A stretch of 64,000 bases of DNA from positions 124,001 to 188,000 of the forward strand of contig CANGPN010000001.1 of the NCBI GenBank assembly GCA_947456305.1, given 5' to 3'. A program made the translations under genes and the position numbers. The notes below the pieces were generated by a model that did not search any database, had not been told where the DNA came from, and was given only the letters and a program-made list of their open reading frames with translations. The stretch comes from Comamonadaceae bacterium (GTDB taxonomy: Bacteria > Pseudomonadota > Gammaproteobacteria > Burkholderiales > Burkholderiaceae_C). Below, piece after piece: positions 9,539 through 19,705 of this stretch (its first letter is position 1; every line of letters starts with the position of its first letter).

Positions 9539-10771
9539 ATGAGTTCACGCATGATGGATATTCAAGCCAGCGATAAAAGCGGCACGTTTCAAGGCTATGT
9601 GTCGTTGCCTGCCAGTGGCAGCGGACCGGGCTTGGTGATTGCACAGGAAATTTTCGGTGTCAACCAAACCATGCGCGAAGTGGCCGACTATTACGCCCAA
9701 GAAGGTTATGTGGTGCTGGTCCCCGATTTGTTCTGGCGGCAAGAGCCCGGCGTGCAACTCGGTTACACGCCAGAAGACTGGCAACGCGCCTTTGGTTTTT
9801 ACCAGGGCTTTGACGAAGCCAAAGGTGTCGACGACATTCAAGCCAGTCTGAACGCATTGCGCTCTCTCAAAGAAGTGCAAGGACAACCCGGCGTGCTGGG
9901 TTTTTGTTTAGGCGGCAAACTCGCTTATTTGGCAGCGTGTCGCACTGACGCTTCTGTCAGCGTGTCTTACTACGGTGTGGGCATAGACAAAGCATTGAAT
10001 GAAGCGGGTCATATTAAACACAAACTGGTGCTGCACATTGCAGAAAAAGACCAGTTCTGCCCGCCCGAAGCGCAAGCCGCCATCACCAGTGCATTGGCAA
10101 ATCACCCGCAGGTGGAAACCTATGTGTATCCCGGTGTTGACCATGCGTTTGCCCGCAACGGCGGCGACCATTACGACAAACCGGCTGCATTGATGGCGCA
10201 CCAGCGCAGCATGGCCGCACTCAAAGCAGCCATTGGTCCCAACTACAACTTGTCCGCCTTATGGGACAAACATTGTGAATACGAATTCGCCACCCGCGAT
10301 GTGGCGGCCACCATGTCGACCATGGTCGATGAGCCTTATGTGAACCACATCCCGACCATGACCGGCGGTGTGGGCCACAAACTGTTGGCGCATTTCTACC
10401 AAAACCATTTCGTTAACAGCAACCCGCCGGACACCAGCTTGATTCCAATTTCGCGCACCGTAGGTGCCACCCAAATCGTCGATGAAATGCTGTTTTGCTT
10501 TACCCACACTTGCGAAGTGCCGTGGATGCTGCCCGGCATTGCACCCACCGGCAAACGCGTGGAAATTCCGCTGATTGCGATTGTGAAATTCCGTGGCGAC
10601 AAGCTCTACCACGAGCATATTTACTGGGACCAGGCCAGCGTGTTGGTGCAAATCGGCAAGCTAGACCCCAAAGGTCTACCGGTGGCAGGTGTGGAGACTG
10701 CGCACAAACTGTTGGACGAGACTTTGCCGTCTAACGCTTTGATGGGTGCGTCTTGGAAGCCGCCGCACTGA
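9539..10771 (+). CDS. Dienelactone hydrolase family protein with C-terminal NTF2/SnoaL-like domain
   Basis: 410 residues from the ATG preceded by GAGGAG eight bases upstream; the in-frame start at 9524 lies within that ribosome-binding site. Residues about 1-230 are a dienelactone-hydrolase alpha/beta fold: nucleophile elbow GFCLGG (Cys about 127) and VDHAF with the catalytic His (about 203). The last about 160 residues (WDKHCEYEFATRD onwards, with YHEHIYWDQAS) look like an NTF2/SnoaL small-ligand fold. The two-domain form is less common than single-domain hydrolases. Substrate is unknown; the location after iorAB suggests a lactone or ester in the same pathway. Confidence 0.8.
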   Translation: MSSRMMDIQASDKSGTFQGYVSLPASGSGPGLVIAQEIFGVNQTMREVADYYAQEGYVVLVPDLFWRQEPGVQLGYTPEDWQRAFGFYQGFDEAKGVDDIQASLNALRSLKEVQGQPGVLGFCLGGKLAYLAACRTDASVSVSYYGVGIDKALNEAGHIKHKLVLHIAEKDQFCPPEAQAAITSALANHPQVETYVYPGVDHAFARNGGDHYDKPAALMAHQRSMAALKAAIGPNYNLSALWDKHCEYEFATRDVAATMSTMVDEPYVNHIPTMTGGVGHKLLAHFYQNHFVNSNPPDTSLIPISRTVGATQIVDEMLFCFTHTCEVPWMLPGIAPTGKRVEIPLIAIVKFRGDKLYHEHIYWDQASVLVQIGKLDPKGLPVAGVETAHKLLDETLPSNALMGASWKPPH

Positions 10772-10947
10772 AACAAGTCGCCCGGTTTTTTCGAAATAAC
10801 CCGCGTCTGACTAAAGTACAACCGGGTTTATAGATCTGTGACTGGCTGAGGTATCTGCCAGTTCAGGCGCTGTATCAGCAAACCTGTGCCGTCAACGACA
10901 CCATGCCCGCGACATGGCGATCACGCCACGCCGGTTGTGGTTCAAGG

Positions 10948-13281
10948 TCACAGTGTGTCGATGAAACTGCGCAGTTTGTCTGAGCGGCTGGGGTGCTTGA
11001 GTTTGCGCAAGGCCTTGGCTTCTATTTGGCGAATGCGTTCACGTGTCACGTCAAACTGTTTGCCCACCTCTTCCAAGGTGTGGTCGTTGTCCATTTCGAT
11101 ACCGAAACGCATGCGCAGCACTTTGGCTTCGCGCGGTGTCAGTCCGTCGAGGATTTCTTTCACCACATCGCGCAAACCGGCTTGCATGGCGGCTTCGATA
11201 GGCGCGGTGTTAGCACCGTCTTCGATGAAGTCGCCCAAGTGTGAATCGTCATCGTCGCCGATGGGGGTTTCCATGGAAATCGGCTCTTTGGCGATCTTCA
11301 TGATCTTGCGGATTTTGTCTTCCGGCATTTCCATTTTTTCGGCCAGCACAGATGCATCGGGTTCAAAGCCGAACTCTTGCAAGTGTTGGCGGCTGATGCG
11401 GTTCATCTTGTTGATGGTCTCGATCATGTGCACCGGGATACGGATGGTGCGCGCTTGATCCGCGATGGAACGCGTGATGGCCTGACGGATCCACCATGTG
11501 GCGTAAGTGGAAAACTTATAGCCGCGACGGTATTCGAATTTGTCCACCGCTTTCATCAAACCGATGTTGCCTTCTTGAATCAAGTCAAGGAATTGCAAAC
11601 CACGGTTGGTGTATTTTTTGGCGATAGAAATGACCAAGCGCAAATTGGCCTCGATCATTTCTTTCTTCGCATTGCGTGAGGCGCGTTCGCCTTCGTTCAT
11701 GCGCTTGTTGATGTCTTTGAGTTCGGCCAAAGGCACAACCACGCGGTTTTGTATGTCTGTCAGTTTGGTTTGCAATTCCTGAATCGCAGGAATGTTGCGG
11801 GTCATGGTGACCGACCAGTTTTTCCCTGCGGCTGATTGCTTTTCCACCCATTTCAGGTTCAACAAATTGGCCGGGAATTCTTTGATGAACATTTCCTGCG
11901 GCATGCCGCAACGGTCCACAATGATGCGGCGCAGTTCGCGTTCTTTTTTGCGCACATCGTCCACTTGCGAGCGAACCAGATCACACAGCTTTTCAATGGT
12001 GCGTGCGGTGAAGCGCACAGTCATCATTTCTTCGCTGATGGATTTTTGAATCTTCATGTAGGCCGGTGTGCCATAGCCTTCTTTGTCGAAACTCTTGCGC
12101 AGTTTGTCGAACAACACCTGAATGCGGTCCAAGCGTGTCAGCGCTTCGCTCTTGAGTTCTTCAAGTTTTTTGGTGAGTGCTTTGGAGCCGCCCTTGCCAT
12201 CGTCGTCGTCCGAGTCGTCGAACTCGTCGAAGTCTTCTTCGGCCACGTAGTCATCGGCTTCGTTGGCGTTGGTGAAGCCGTCAACGATGGTGGAAATGAC
12301 CACCTTGTCTTCGCGGATGTCGGCTGCCATGCGCAAAATTTCTGCGACAGTGGCGGGGGAGGCGCTGATGGCTTCCATCATGGCCATCAAACCGCCTTCA
12401 ATGCGTTTGGCGATTTCAATCTCGCCTTCGCGTGTCAGCAACTCGACCGTGCCCATTTCACGCATGTACATGCGAACCGGGTCGGTGGTGCGACCGAACT
12501 CGCTGTCCACAGTGGACAAAGCGGCTTCGGCTTCTTCTTCGGCTTCTTCTTCACTGGCCACGGTGGGGCCTGTGTTGTTGATGATCAGCATCTCGGCGTC
12601 AGGCGTTTGCTCGAACACGGCCACACCCATGTCGTTCAACATGGTGATCACGACTTCCAAAGTTTCTGCGTCCACCAGTTTGTCGGGCAAGTGGTCGGAG
12701 ATTTCGCCGTGGGTCAAATAGCCGCGCGTTTTGCCTAGCTTGATCAGAGTCTTCAAGCGCGAGCGACGCTTGGCCAAGTCTTCTTCGGAGAGCACGGCTT
12801 CGTCTAAACCGAACTCTTTCATCAAGGCGCGTTCTTTGGCCTTGCTGATTTTCATACGCAAAGGCTTGACCTTTTCACCACTGGCGGCTGTGGTTTCTTC
12901 AGCGAACTCGGCCTCTAAGTCAACGATATCTTCGTCTTCAGCAATGGCTTTTTTACCGGCTTTGCCTTTAGCGGCTGGTTTGGCAGCGGCCTTGGGAGGC
13001 TTGGCGCGCTCAGCGGATGCGGTGGAGGGTTTGGCGGTGGTTTTGGCCGCCGGTTTGGCGGCAGCTTTGGCAACAGGTTTTGCCGCAGGCTTGGCGGCGG
13101 ATTTCACAGCAGGTTTGGCGGAGGCTTTGGTCACGGGCTTGGTCACAGGTTTGGCAGGGGTTTTGGAAGCAGGTTTCGCGGACGGTTTGGCAGCGGTTTT
13201 GGCTGAGGCTTTCACAACGGGCTTGGCAACGGCTTTGCTTGCAGATTTGGCAACGGGCTTGGCGGGTTTTTTGGCGGTCAT
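10948..13281 (-). CDS. rpoD: RNA polymerase primary sigma factor (sigma-70)
   Basis: 777 residues, against about 613 in E. coli. The first about 110 residues are an AKP/KPA-rich repeat tract (Lys, Pro, Ala) typical of Burkholderiales sigma-70. Then come region 1.1, the conserved [16 protein letters not shown] block, an acidic [11 protein letters not shown] spacer, region 2 ([44 protein letters not shown]), region 3 and region 4 with the helix-turn-helix [24 protein letters not shown] near the C-terminus. Directs RNA polymerase to housekeeping promoters. It lies downstream of dnaG as in the classic macromolecular-synthesis operon. Confidence 0.98.
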   Translation of the reverse strand: MTAKKPAKPVAKSASKAVAKPVVKASAKTAAKPSAKPASKTPAKPVTKPVTKASAKPAVKSAAKPAAKPVAKAAAKPAAKTTAKPSTASAERAKPPKAAAKPAAKGKAGKKAIAEDEDIVDLEAEFAEETTAASGEKVKPLRMKISKAKERALMKEFGLDEAVLSEEDLAKRRSRLKTLIKLGKTRGYLTHGEISDHLPDKLVDAETLEVVITMLNDMGVAVFEQTPDAEMLIINNTGPTVASEEEAEEEAEAALSTVDSEFGRTTDPVRMYMREMGTVELLTREGEIEIAKRIEGGLMAMMEAISASPATVAEILRMAADIREDKVVISTIVDGFTNANEADDYVAEEDFDEFDDSDDDDGKGGSKALTKKLEELKSEALTRLDRIQVLFDKLRKSFDKEGYGTPAYMKIQKSISEEMMTVRFTARTIEKLCDLVRSQVDDVRKKERELRRIIVDRCGMPQEMFIKEFPANLLNLKWVEKQSAAGKNWSVTMTRNIPAIQELQTKLTDIQNRVVVPLAELKDINKRMNEGERASRNAKKEMIEANLRLVISIAKKYTNRGLQFLDLIQEGNIGLMKAVDKFEYRRGYKFSTYATWWIRQAITRSIADQARTIRIPVHMIETINKMNRISRQHLQEFGFEPDASVLAEKMEMPEDKIRKIMKIAKEPISMETPIGDDDDSHLGDFIEDGANTAPIEAAMQAGLRDVVKEILDGLTPREAKVLRMRFGIEMDNDHTLEEVGKQFDVTRERIRQIEAKALRKLKHPSRSDKLRSFIDTL

Positions 13282-13467
13282 GTCAATCCTCAGGCAAAAA
13301 AAGTGATGTCACGCATAAAAATGCGCGTGATAGCTATTCAACGAGGGCAAACAAGCTGTGGGGCGAACATTTGGTATGCAGTCCTTGCGGTGATTGGCGG
13401 GTCGTGCGTTAGGTGTCACGGTTGGCCGGGCCCGGAGGTATTGCTGTCGCGCTTGTCAGTTGGCGCA

Positions 13468-13476
13468 ATTATACCA
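13468..13476 (-). promoter_or_regulatory. Extended -10 promoter element for rpoD, embedded in the dnaG stop codon
   Basis: On the minus strand the sequence reads TGGTATAAT, a consensus -10 with an extended TGn. The TAA inside it is the stop codon of dnaG. It lies about 190 bp upstream of the rpoD start. No good -35 at 17 bp was seen, which fits an extended -10 promoter. Activity is inferred. Confidence 0.55.
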
Positions 13477-15304
13477 GAGGCGATTTTTTCAGACTGGCCA
13501 AGCGACTGTTCAACACCTTGATCTGCGCGTAAGCAGCAGGGTCGGTGGCCATGCGCCGGGTCAACTCGTCAATTTGCGTAGCCACATGTGCTTTTTCCAG
13601 TTCCAGCAATATGCTTTGCAACTCGCTGGCGTCGTTATCCATGTCAACTGGTGTAACAGCCAGCAATTGCACCAGTGAGTTTTCATCTTCATGGCCGCGC
13701 AGGCCCTCGCGCAAGGCGGCCAACGGTTGCACACCGTTTTCTTGCCATTGCAAATCCAGCCAGCTAAATAGGCGGCCGTGCGGAACTGGTAAATCCATCA
13801 GCATATGTTGTTGCGACTGGGCCAGACCGGCCCATTGCGTCATATCGGTGAACAGGATTTGCAAAGCCCTGTCCTGGCGGGTCGGCGCACTGCGTCGCAG
13901 GTTGATGGGTCGCGCTGTTTTGCGCGGCACATTGCTCTGCCAAGGTTTGACTTGCGTGCTTGCAGGAGACGCGTTGTTGCGCTGAGCGGTCTGTTTGGCA
14001 CCGCCCATCCACAGGTTTTGCAATTCACGCGTACCTATACCGACCAGGTCTGCGAGTTCGCCCAACAACTGGGTTTTCAACACGCCATCGGGCAGCGACA
14101 GCCACAAGGGCTTGGCCTGCGAAGCCAGCATGGCACGCCCTTCAGCGGTGTCTATGTCGCAACCTTCGCGCGACACATCAATCAAAAAACGGCTTAGCGG
14201 CGTCGCGTCCGACACCGCGCGGGCAAACGCCTCTTTGCCATGCGCGCGGATAAAGCTGTCGGGGTCGTGTTCCGGCGGTAAAAACAAAAATTTGATATTG
14301 CGCACATCAGTTGCATAGGGCAGGGCGACGTCGAGGGCTTTGCGCGCCGCGCGTCTGCCAGCGGCATCGCCGTCAAAGCTAAAGACCACCGCGTCGGTGA
14401 AGCGAAACAGTTTTTGCACGTGTTCATTGGTGCAAGCCGTGCCCAGCGTGGCCACCGCATGGGCAAAGCCGGATTGGGCCAGCGCCACCACGTCCATGTA
14501 ACCTTCGGTAACCAGCGCATAACCTGCCTCGCGCAAGGCGGAGCGCGCCTCGAACAAACCATACAGCTCGCGGCCTTTGCTGAACACTGGAGTTTCGGGC
14601 GAGTTCAGGTATTTAGGGGTGCCTTCACCCATGACACGCCCGCCAAAACCTATGCATTCGCCTTTGACATTGCGGATGGGAAACATGATGCGGTCGCGGA
14701 AGCGGTCGTAACGCTTTTCATCGCCGCCATCTTCTGTGTTGCTGATGAGCAAGCCGGACTCGACCAGCAGCGGGTCTTGGTAATCTGCAAACACGCTGGC
14801 CAGGCTGCGCCAGCCTTCGGGTGCATAACCCAGACCGAACGCCTTGGCGATCTCGCCCGACAGTCCGCGACCCTTGAGGTAATCGATAGCCCGGGGGCTG
14901 TTTTTCAGGTGTTTGCGGTAAGCCTCGGCGGCTTTTTCCAGCACGTCGTTGAGCGTGGCCTGACGCTGGCGTTGCTGCGCGGCGCGTTGGCGTTCTTGCG
15001 GATCGGTGTCGTCCTCGGGTACTTGCATGCCGTAGGACTGGGCCAAGTCTTTCACCGCTTCGACAAAATTCATGCCGCTGTGTTCCATCAAGAAGCCGAT
15101 GGCATTACCGTTTTTGCCGCAGCCAAAGCAATGGAAAAACTGCTTGCTCGGGCTGACGGAAAACGACGGCGATTTCTCTCCGTGGAACGGGCACAGGCCC
15201 ATGTAATTCGCCCCGCCTTTTTTCAGTTGCACATAGCGGCCGACCACATCGACCACATCTGCGCGCGCTATAAGCTCCTGAATAAAAGACTGGGGAATCG
15301 CCAT
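13469..15304 (-). CDS. dnaG: DNA primase
   Basis: 611 residues. Synthesises RNA primers for replication and interacts with the DnaB helicase through its C-terminus. N-terminal CHC2 zinc-binding domain: CPFHGEKSPSFSVSP and HCFGCGKNGNAI (about residues 38-68). Catalytic core with the Toprim motif VTEGYMDVVAL (about 266-276) and FSFDGDAAGRRAA (about 310-322). The C-terminal part is the helicase-binding region. Starts 5 bp after the ggt stop in the same direction, and its stop overlaps the probable rpoD -10. Confidence 0.97.
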   Translation of the reverse strand: MAIPQSFIQELIARADVVDVVGRYVQLKKGGANYMGLCPFHGEKSPSFSVSPSKQFFHCFGCGKNGNAIGFLMEHSGMNFVEAVKDLAQSYGMQVPEDDTDPQERQRAAQQRQRQATLNDVLEKAAEAYRKHLKNSPRAIDYLKGRGLSGEIAKAFGLGYAPEGWRSLASVFADYQDPLLVESGLLISNTEDGGDEKRYDRFRDRIMFPIRNVKGECIGFGGRVMGEGTPKYLNSPETPVFSKGRELYGLFEARSALREAGYALVTEGYMDVVALAQSGFAHAVATLGTACTNEHVQKLFRFTDAVVFSFDGDAAGRRAARKALDVALPYATDVRNIKFLFLPPEHDPDSFIRAHGKEAFARAVSDATPLSRFLIDVSREGCDIDTAEGRAMLASQAKPLWLSLPDGVLKTQLLGELADLVGIGTRELQNLWMGGAKQTAQRNNASPASTQVKPWQSNVPRKTARPINLRRSAPTRQDRALQILFTDMTQWAGLAQSQQHMLMDLPVPHGRLFSWLDLQWQENGVQPLAALREGLRGHEDENSLVQLLAVTPVDMDNDASELQSILLELEKAHVATQIDELTRRMATDPAAYAQIKVLNSRLASLKKSPLV

Positions 15305-15309
15305 GGCTG

Positions 15310-17121
15310 TCAGTCGCCGCTGACCGAACCCTCGCGACGCGGATCAGCGGCACCCAGCCAGCCTTCACCTTTGCGTCGAATAGCTTGCAAACCGCTTTGC
15401 AATTCTGTTTGCTGCACTTCGTGACCACGGGCTTTGAGGCCGTCTACGGTGGCCGAGGAGAAGCGTCCGCTTTCCAGCACCAGCGGTCCGTTGGCAGCGG
15501 CCACACCGGAGTGAGGCTGTTTGATAGCCGCTTGAGCGTCCAGTCCTCCATGCAGCATGGCCCACAGGGTCTGGCTGGTGTAGTGAATGATCATCGGGCC
15601 GCCGGGGCTGCCCAGATTGGCCATCAACGGGCCGCGTTGTCCGCCGGCGTCGCTGGCGTACACCAGGATCGGGTTCATGGAAGAGCGCGGACGTTTGCCG
15701 GCCTGCAAGCGGTTGGCCACAGGCAAGCCGTCGGCATCACGCGGCGCAAAGCTGAAGTCGGTCAACTGGTTGTTCAACAAAAAGCCGCCGCGTGGGCCGG
15801 GGCTGACCATCAAGCGCGCGCCGAAGCCGCTTTCAATGGAAGTAGTCATGGACACGGCGCGTCCCTTAGCGTCGACCACGCTGATGTGGCTGGTGCCGTA
15901 CTCGGGCTGGTCGGCCATGGGGGCGTAACTCGTGGTTGTGCCGCCGGGATTGCCTGCCGGTGCATCGGCCATGCGGCGCGGAGAAATTAAATCCGCACGC
16001 TGTTTCAAATAAGCCGGTTGCAGCAAGCTGTTCCAATCTTTGCCGGGCGCTACGACAAACGCCGGGTCGGCGACAAATTGCGCGCGGTCGGCGAATGCCA
16101 GACGGGCGGCTTCGTTGTAGTTATGCAGCCAGTCCACGCTTTGCAAATCATCGGATTGACGCGCCTGGGTCGACAGCATGCCGAAGATCTGGCCCATGGC
16201 GATCAGACCGGAGGATGGCGCGCCGACGCCGCAGACTTGTACGGTGTTGGCATCAGACGCTTGCGCTTGATGCACGAAACACAGGGCTTCACGCACTTCG
16301 GGCCGGTATTTGCTCATGTCGGCCATGGTCAGCAAACCGGGGTTGTTGGCGTACTGCTGTACCCGGTTGACGATGGTTTGTGCCAGCGGGCCGGTGTAAA
16401 AAGCTTCGGCGCCTTGCTTTGCGATCGTCTTGTAAACCTGGGCCAGACCGGGGTTGGTCAACCGGTGGCCGACGGGCAGTGGCGTGCCGTTAGGTTTGAA
16501 GAAGTAAGCCACCGATTGCGGGTCTTTGAGCAAACTGGGATCGGCTTTGAGCAATGCGTGCAAGCGCGGGCTGAGCGGGAAACCGTTTTCGGCGATTTGA
16601 ATCGCCGGTTTGAACAAGGCGGCCCAAGGCAATTTGCCGTGTTGTTTGTGCGCCAGCGCCAGCATGCGCAACAGACCGGGTACACCGACTGCGCGTCCGC
16701 CAGCCACCACTTCGTTAAAGCCTTGCGCTTTGCCGTTCAACATAAACAGGTCTGAGGGCGCAAGCAAAGGTGCTGTTTCTCGACCGTCAAACACTTGGAG
16801 TTGCTTGCCGTCGTCGTGCACCAGAAACGCGCCGCCGCCGATACCGCTGGACTGGGGTTCAACCAGTGTCAATACAAGTTGTACAGCGATGGCCGCGTCA
16901 ACCGCCGAACCGCCTGCTTTGAGGATTTGCAAACCTGCCGCACTGGCCTGTGGGTTGGCAGAAGCCACGCCGCGGTGTTGAAACACCACGCCGGCTTTTT
17001 CAACGGCTGCCGGGGCCTGGGGTGTTTTGTTTTTGGCAAAAGCCACTGACGAGCCGAGCAATAAGACGCAAGCGGCGCGCACGCTCAGGCGCAGGGCAAA
17101 AGGAAGTGAAGTCATTGTCAT
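15310..17121 (-). CDS. ggt: Gamma-glutamyltransferase
   Basis: 603 residues. Periplasmic Ntn-hydrolase that cleaves gamma-glutamyl bonds (for example glutathione) and self-processes. A signal peptide ends near residue 29 (VAFA). The substrate-binding block RHRGVAS...SAAGLQILKAGGSAVDAAIA-type region is present, the nucleophile Thr sits in EYGTSHISVVD (about 413), and the oxyanion GSPGGP motif is near 521. It stands directly upstream of dnaG with a 5-bp gap, an unusual neighbour in place of rpsU/yqeY-type genes. Confidence 0.92.
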   Translation of the reverse strand: MTMTSLPFALRLSVRAACVLLLGSSVAFAKNKTPQAPAAVEKAGVVFQHRGVASANPQASAAGLQILKAGGSAVDAAIAVQLVLTLVEPQSSGIGGGAFLVHDDGKQLQVFDGRETAPLLAPSDLFMLNGKAQGFNEVVAGGRAVGVPGLLRMLALAHKQHGKLPWAALFKPAIQIAENGFPLSPRLHALLKADPSLLKDPQSVAYFFKPNGTPLPVGHRLTNPGLAQVYKTIAKQGAEAFYTGPLAQTIVNRVQQYANNPGLLTMADMSKYRPEVREALCFVHQAQASDANTVQVCGVGAPSSGLIAMGQIFGMLSTQARQSDDLQSVDWLHNYNEAARLAFADRAQFVADPAFVVAPGKDWNSLLQPAYLKQRADLISPRRMADAPAGNPGGTTTSYAPMADQPEYGTSHISVVDAKGRAVSMTTSIESGFGARLMVSPGPRGGFLLNNQLTDFSFAPRDADGLPVANRLQAGKRPRSSMNPILVYASDAGGQRGPLMANLGSPGGPMIIHYTSQTLWAMLHGGLDAQAAIKQPHSGVAAANGPLVLESGRFSSATVDGLKARGHEVQQTELQSGLQAIRRKGEGWLGAADPRREGSVSGD

Positions 17122-17144
17122 GGTGGGGAAGTTTTTCTTTAAAG

Positions 17145-17903
17145 TTATTTAGGGGGCAGGCGGATAGCACCGTCAAGGCGGATGACTTCGCCGTTGAGCA
17201 TGTCGTTGTCCAGAATGTGCATGACCAGTTTGGCGTAGTCCTGCGGCGTACCCAGGCGCGACGGGAAGGGCACACCGGCGGCCAAAGCTTCTTGCACTTC
17301 CTTGGGCATGGAGAACATCATCGGTGTGCCGAAGATGCCGGGGGCGATGGTCATATTGCGGATGCCAAGTTTGGACAAATCGCGGGCAATCGGCAGCGTC
17401 ATGCCGACGATGCCGCCTTTGGAGGCCGAGTAAGCCGCCTGCCCGATCTGGCCGTCATAGGCAGCGACAGAGGCGGTGGAAATCAAAACGCCGCGCTCAC
17501 CGGTGTCTTCCGGGGTGTTGGTGCTCATGGCCTGGGCGGCCAGGCGGATCATGTTGAAACTGCCGATCAGATTGATATTGATGGTGCGTTGAAAACCTGC
17601 CAGCACGTGCGGGCCGGATTTGCCCACAGTGCGTTCAGCGGTGGCGATGCCTGCGCAATTGATCAGGCCGGACAGTTTGCCCAGGGTCTGCGCTTTGGCC
17701 ACCACGGCAGCGGCTTGTTCTTCATTGGAAACGTCGCAATGCACAAACACGCCGCCGAGTTCTGCGGCGATGGCAGTGCCTTTCTCGTCTTGCATATCGG
17801 CAATCACCACTTTGCCGCCGTGTTGCGTCAGCAGTCGTGCCGTGCCTTCGCCCAGGCCGGAAGCGCCGCCGGTGACAATAAATACGTTGTTTTTAATTTG
17901 CAT
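17145..17903 (-). CDS. SDR-family 3-hydroxyacyl-CoA dehydrogenase-like oxidoreductase
   Basis: 252 residues, the usual SDR length. NAD-binding TGGASGLG (about 11-18), NAG-equivalent NCAGIA (about 87), catalytic Ser in STASVAAY and YSASK (about 161-165). The overall pattern ([12 protein letters not shown] start, long insertion with [19 protein letters not shown]) matches type II 3-hydroxyacyl-CoA dehydrogenases acting in beta-oxidation or branched-chain acyl-CoA breakdown. Exact substrate inferred from family. It may share a transcript with ggt 24 bp downstream. Confidence 0.85.
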   Translation of the reverse strand: MQIKNNVFIVTGGASGLGEGTARLLTQHGGKVVIADMQDEKGTAIAAELGGVFVHCDVSNEEQAAAVVAKAQTLGKLSGLINCAGIATAERTVGKSGPHVLAGFQRTININLIGSFNMIRLAAQAMSTNTPEDTGERGVLISTASVAAYDGQIGQAAYSASKGGIVGMTLPIARDLSKLGIRNMTIAPGIFGTPMMFSMPKEVQEALAAGVPFPSRLGTPQDYAKLVMHILDNDMLNGEVIRLDGAIRLPPK

Positions 17904-18013
17904 AAGAGCCTTTCAATGAACATCCGGCCGCACCTGCAGCCGCTAACTGAAAGATTATGGCAGTGACGGCCTGCCACAATCCGGCTATTGCTTACTAAGT
18001 TGATCTAAATCTA

Positions 18014-18931
18014 ATGAATCTGCGACTTCGATTTCCTTTGACCTGTGTGCTGCTGTTGCTGGCGGCTTGTGCCACCGTGCCGCCGCCCGCCAAACCCGTG
18101 GCGCCTGTCACCCAGAGCACAGCGCCCGAGACACCTGCGCCTGCACCGCCGCCTAAAAAAATCCTCAAATTGGGTTTGGCCCTGGGGGGTGGCGCGGCGC
18201 GAGGTTTTGCCCATATCGGCGTGCTTCAGGTGCTGGAAGAAGAAGGTATCAAGCCCGCGCTGGTCGTCGGCACTTCGGCCGGCAGCGTGGTCGCTTCTTT
18301 TTATGCCAGCGGCAAAACCGGACAGCAATTGCAATGGCTGGCCGACACCATGGACGAAACCCAGTTCACCGACTGGGCCAACCCGTTTTCCGGGCGCGGT
18401 ATGTTGCGCGGCGAGGCGCTAGGCAAATACATCAATAGCCAGTTGAACGGTATGAAGATAGAGGACATGAAGATGCCGCTGGGCATAGTCGCCACCGATT
18501 TGCGCACCGGCGATGGCATATTGTTCAGGCGCGGCGATGTGGCCACGGCGGTGCGCGCTTCCAGCGCCGTGCCCTCGGTGTTCGAGCCGGTGCAAATCGG
18601 CGGCAAAGATTATGTGGACGGCGGCCTGGTGTCTCCGGTGCCGGTGCGTTATGCGCGGCAAATGGGCGCGGACCTGGTGCTGGCAATAGATATTTCCAGC
18701 CGTCCCGAAGATGCCAAGACCAACGATGTATTGAAAGTGTTGCTGCAAACTTTCAGCATCATGGGCAAAAGTATCAGTCAGTTGGAGCTGGCGCAGGCCG
18801 ATGTGGTGGTGCGGCCGCTGTTACCGGATATAGGCAGCACCGAGTTTTCGGCGCGCAAGAAGAGCATAGAGGCCGGGCGCGCAGCGATGAAGCAGGCGTT
18901 GCCGCAGTTGCGGGCTTTGCTCGCTCAGTGA
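18014..18931 (+). CDS. Patatin-like phospholipase, predicted lipoprotein (RssA-like)
   Basis: 305 residues. The signal peptide ends in a lipobox LAAC (Cys about 17), followed by a Pro-rich linker (about 20-50). The patatin domain has oxyanion GGGAARGF (about 57-64), nucleophile elbow GTSAGS (about 88-93), and catalytic Asp in DGGLVSP (about 206). Acts as a serine acyl hydrolase, probably anchored in the membrane facing the periplasm. No ribosome-binding site stands out. Divergent from the SDR gene. Confidence 0.88.
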   Translation: MNLRLRFPLTCVLLLLAACATVPPPAKPVAPVTQSTAPETPAPAPPPKKILKLGLALGGGAARGFAHIGVLQVLEEEGIKPALVVGTSAGSVVASFYASGKTGQQLQWLADTMDETQFTDWANPFSGRGMLRGEALGKYINSQLNGMKIEDMKMPLGIVATDLRTGDGILFRRGDVATAVRASSAVPSVFEPVQIGGKDYVDGGLVSPVPVRYARQMGADLVLAIDISSRPEDAKTNDVLKVLLQTFSIMGKSISQLELAQADVVVRPLLPDIGSTEFSARKKSIEAGRAAMKQALPQLRALLAQ

Positions 18932-19013
18932 AGAAGGCTTGAAAAATCGTTACTTAGCCTGATGCAAAGCTCTTTTAAAAAGTTGCCTGTTTTAAAGAAG
19001 GCTGTCCCTGAAT

Positions 19014-19041
19014 AAAAAAAGGCCCGCCTTGTGGGCGGGCC
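19014..19041 (-). terminator. Rho-independent terminator for the phasin gene
   Basis: GGCCCGCC at 19021-19028 pairs with GGCGGGCC at 19034-19041 around a 5-base loop. On the minus strand it is followed by seven T. It lies about 60 bp past the phasin stop. Confidence 0.85.
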
Positions 19042-19103
19042 TTGTAAACGAATCCCTGAACCAGCGTTCCTGAGGATCCGAGGAGACAATCTACGGCAAT
19101 GTA

Positions 19104-19652
19104 TTAACGCTTGCGTGAAGCAGGCTTGGCAGTGGCGGTGGCAACAGTCGATGTGGCCAGAGAATGCAGATTGGCTTCAGCAGCTTCAGTGGCTTGCTTG
19201 ACCGCTTTTTGCACGCTTTCGATGGCGGTCTGGCTGGCAGACATGGCAGACTTCATCATGGCCACGGCGCTTTCAGAACCGGCGGGTGCGTTTTTAGACA
19301 CAGACTCCACCATGCCGTACACAGATTTCTGTGCTTCAGCAGCTTTGGCTTCCACAGCGTCGCCGAATTCTTTGCTCGTGGCAGAAGCGATTTCGTAGAC
19401 ATGACGGCTGAAAGACACTGCTTTTTCGCTCAGGGGTTGCAGGTAACCGGCTTGCAAAGCCATCAGTTCTTGCACGTCTTTGACGTTCATCACGGCGTGG
19501 GCTTGTGACTGTGTGTCGGCCAGGGCGGCTTTGGCGGCAGCCATGTTCAGTTCAACCATTTTTTCAACGCCGGCAAAGGCTTTTTCGGTCAGGCCGAACA
19601 GGGTTTCCATATTGGCTTTTTGGGCGGCGATCATTTGTTCTGCGGTCATCAT
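19104..19652 (-). CDS. phaP: Phasin family protein (PHB granule coat)
   Basis: 182 residues from the ATG at 19652, which has AAGGA at good spacing; ATGs at 19658 and 19685 lack it. The [21 protein letters not shown] opening is characteristic of betaproteobacterial phasins. The protein is entirely amphipathic helix, Ala-rich, without Cys, and ends in a basic tail KPASRKR. Coats polyhydroxybutyrate granules and controls their size and number. It has its own terminator, and two TGCnnnGCA-type repeats lie upstream. Confidence 0.9.
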   Translation of the reverse strand: MMTAEQMIAAQKANMETLFGLTEKAFAGVEKMVELNMAAAKAALADTQSQAHAVMNVKDVQELMALQAGYLQPLSEKAVSFSRHVYEIASATSKEFGDAVEAKAAEAQKSVYGMVESVSKNAPAGSESAVAMMKSAMSASQTAIESVQKAVKQATEAAEANLHSLATSTVATATAKPASRKR

Positions 19653-19705
19653 GGTCATTTCCTTCAAGGTAGTTAAGAGATTCACAAGGGACTGCGTGCT
19701 TTCAT

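Noticed and set aside
10772-10947. tRNA or small RNA downstream of rpoD
   Set aside because: No cloverleaf or TTCGA-type T-loop could be found in the 176 bp; nothing supports a gene there.
11836-12738. 300-codon plus-strand open frame opposite rpoD
   Set aside because: Fully inside rpoD and rich in His/Phe/Val from reverse reading of its codons; no motif recognised.
12731-13306. 191-codon Ala/Gly/Leu-rich plus-strand frame
   Set aside because: Reverse complement of the Lys-Pro-Ala repeat tract of RpoD.
14414-15424. 336-codon plus-strand open frame
   Set aside because: Antisense to dnaG, whose zinc finger and Toprim motifs are unambiguous.
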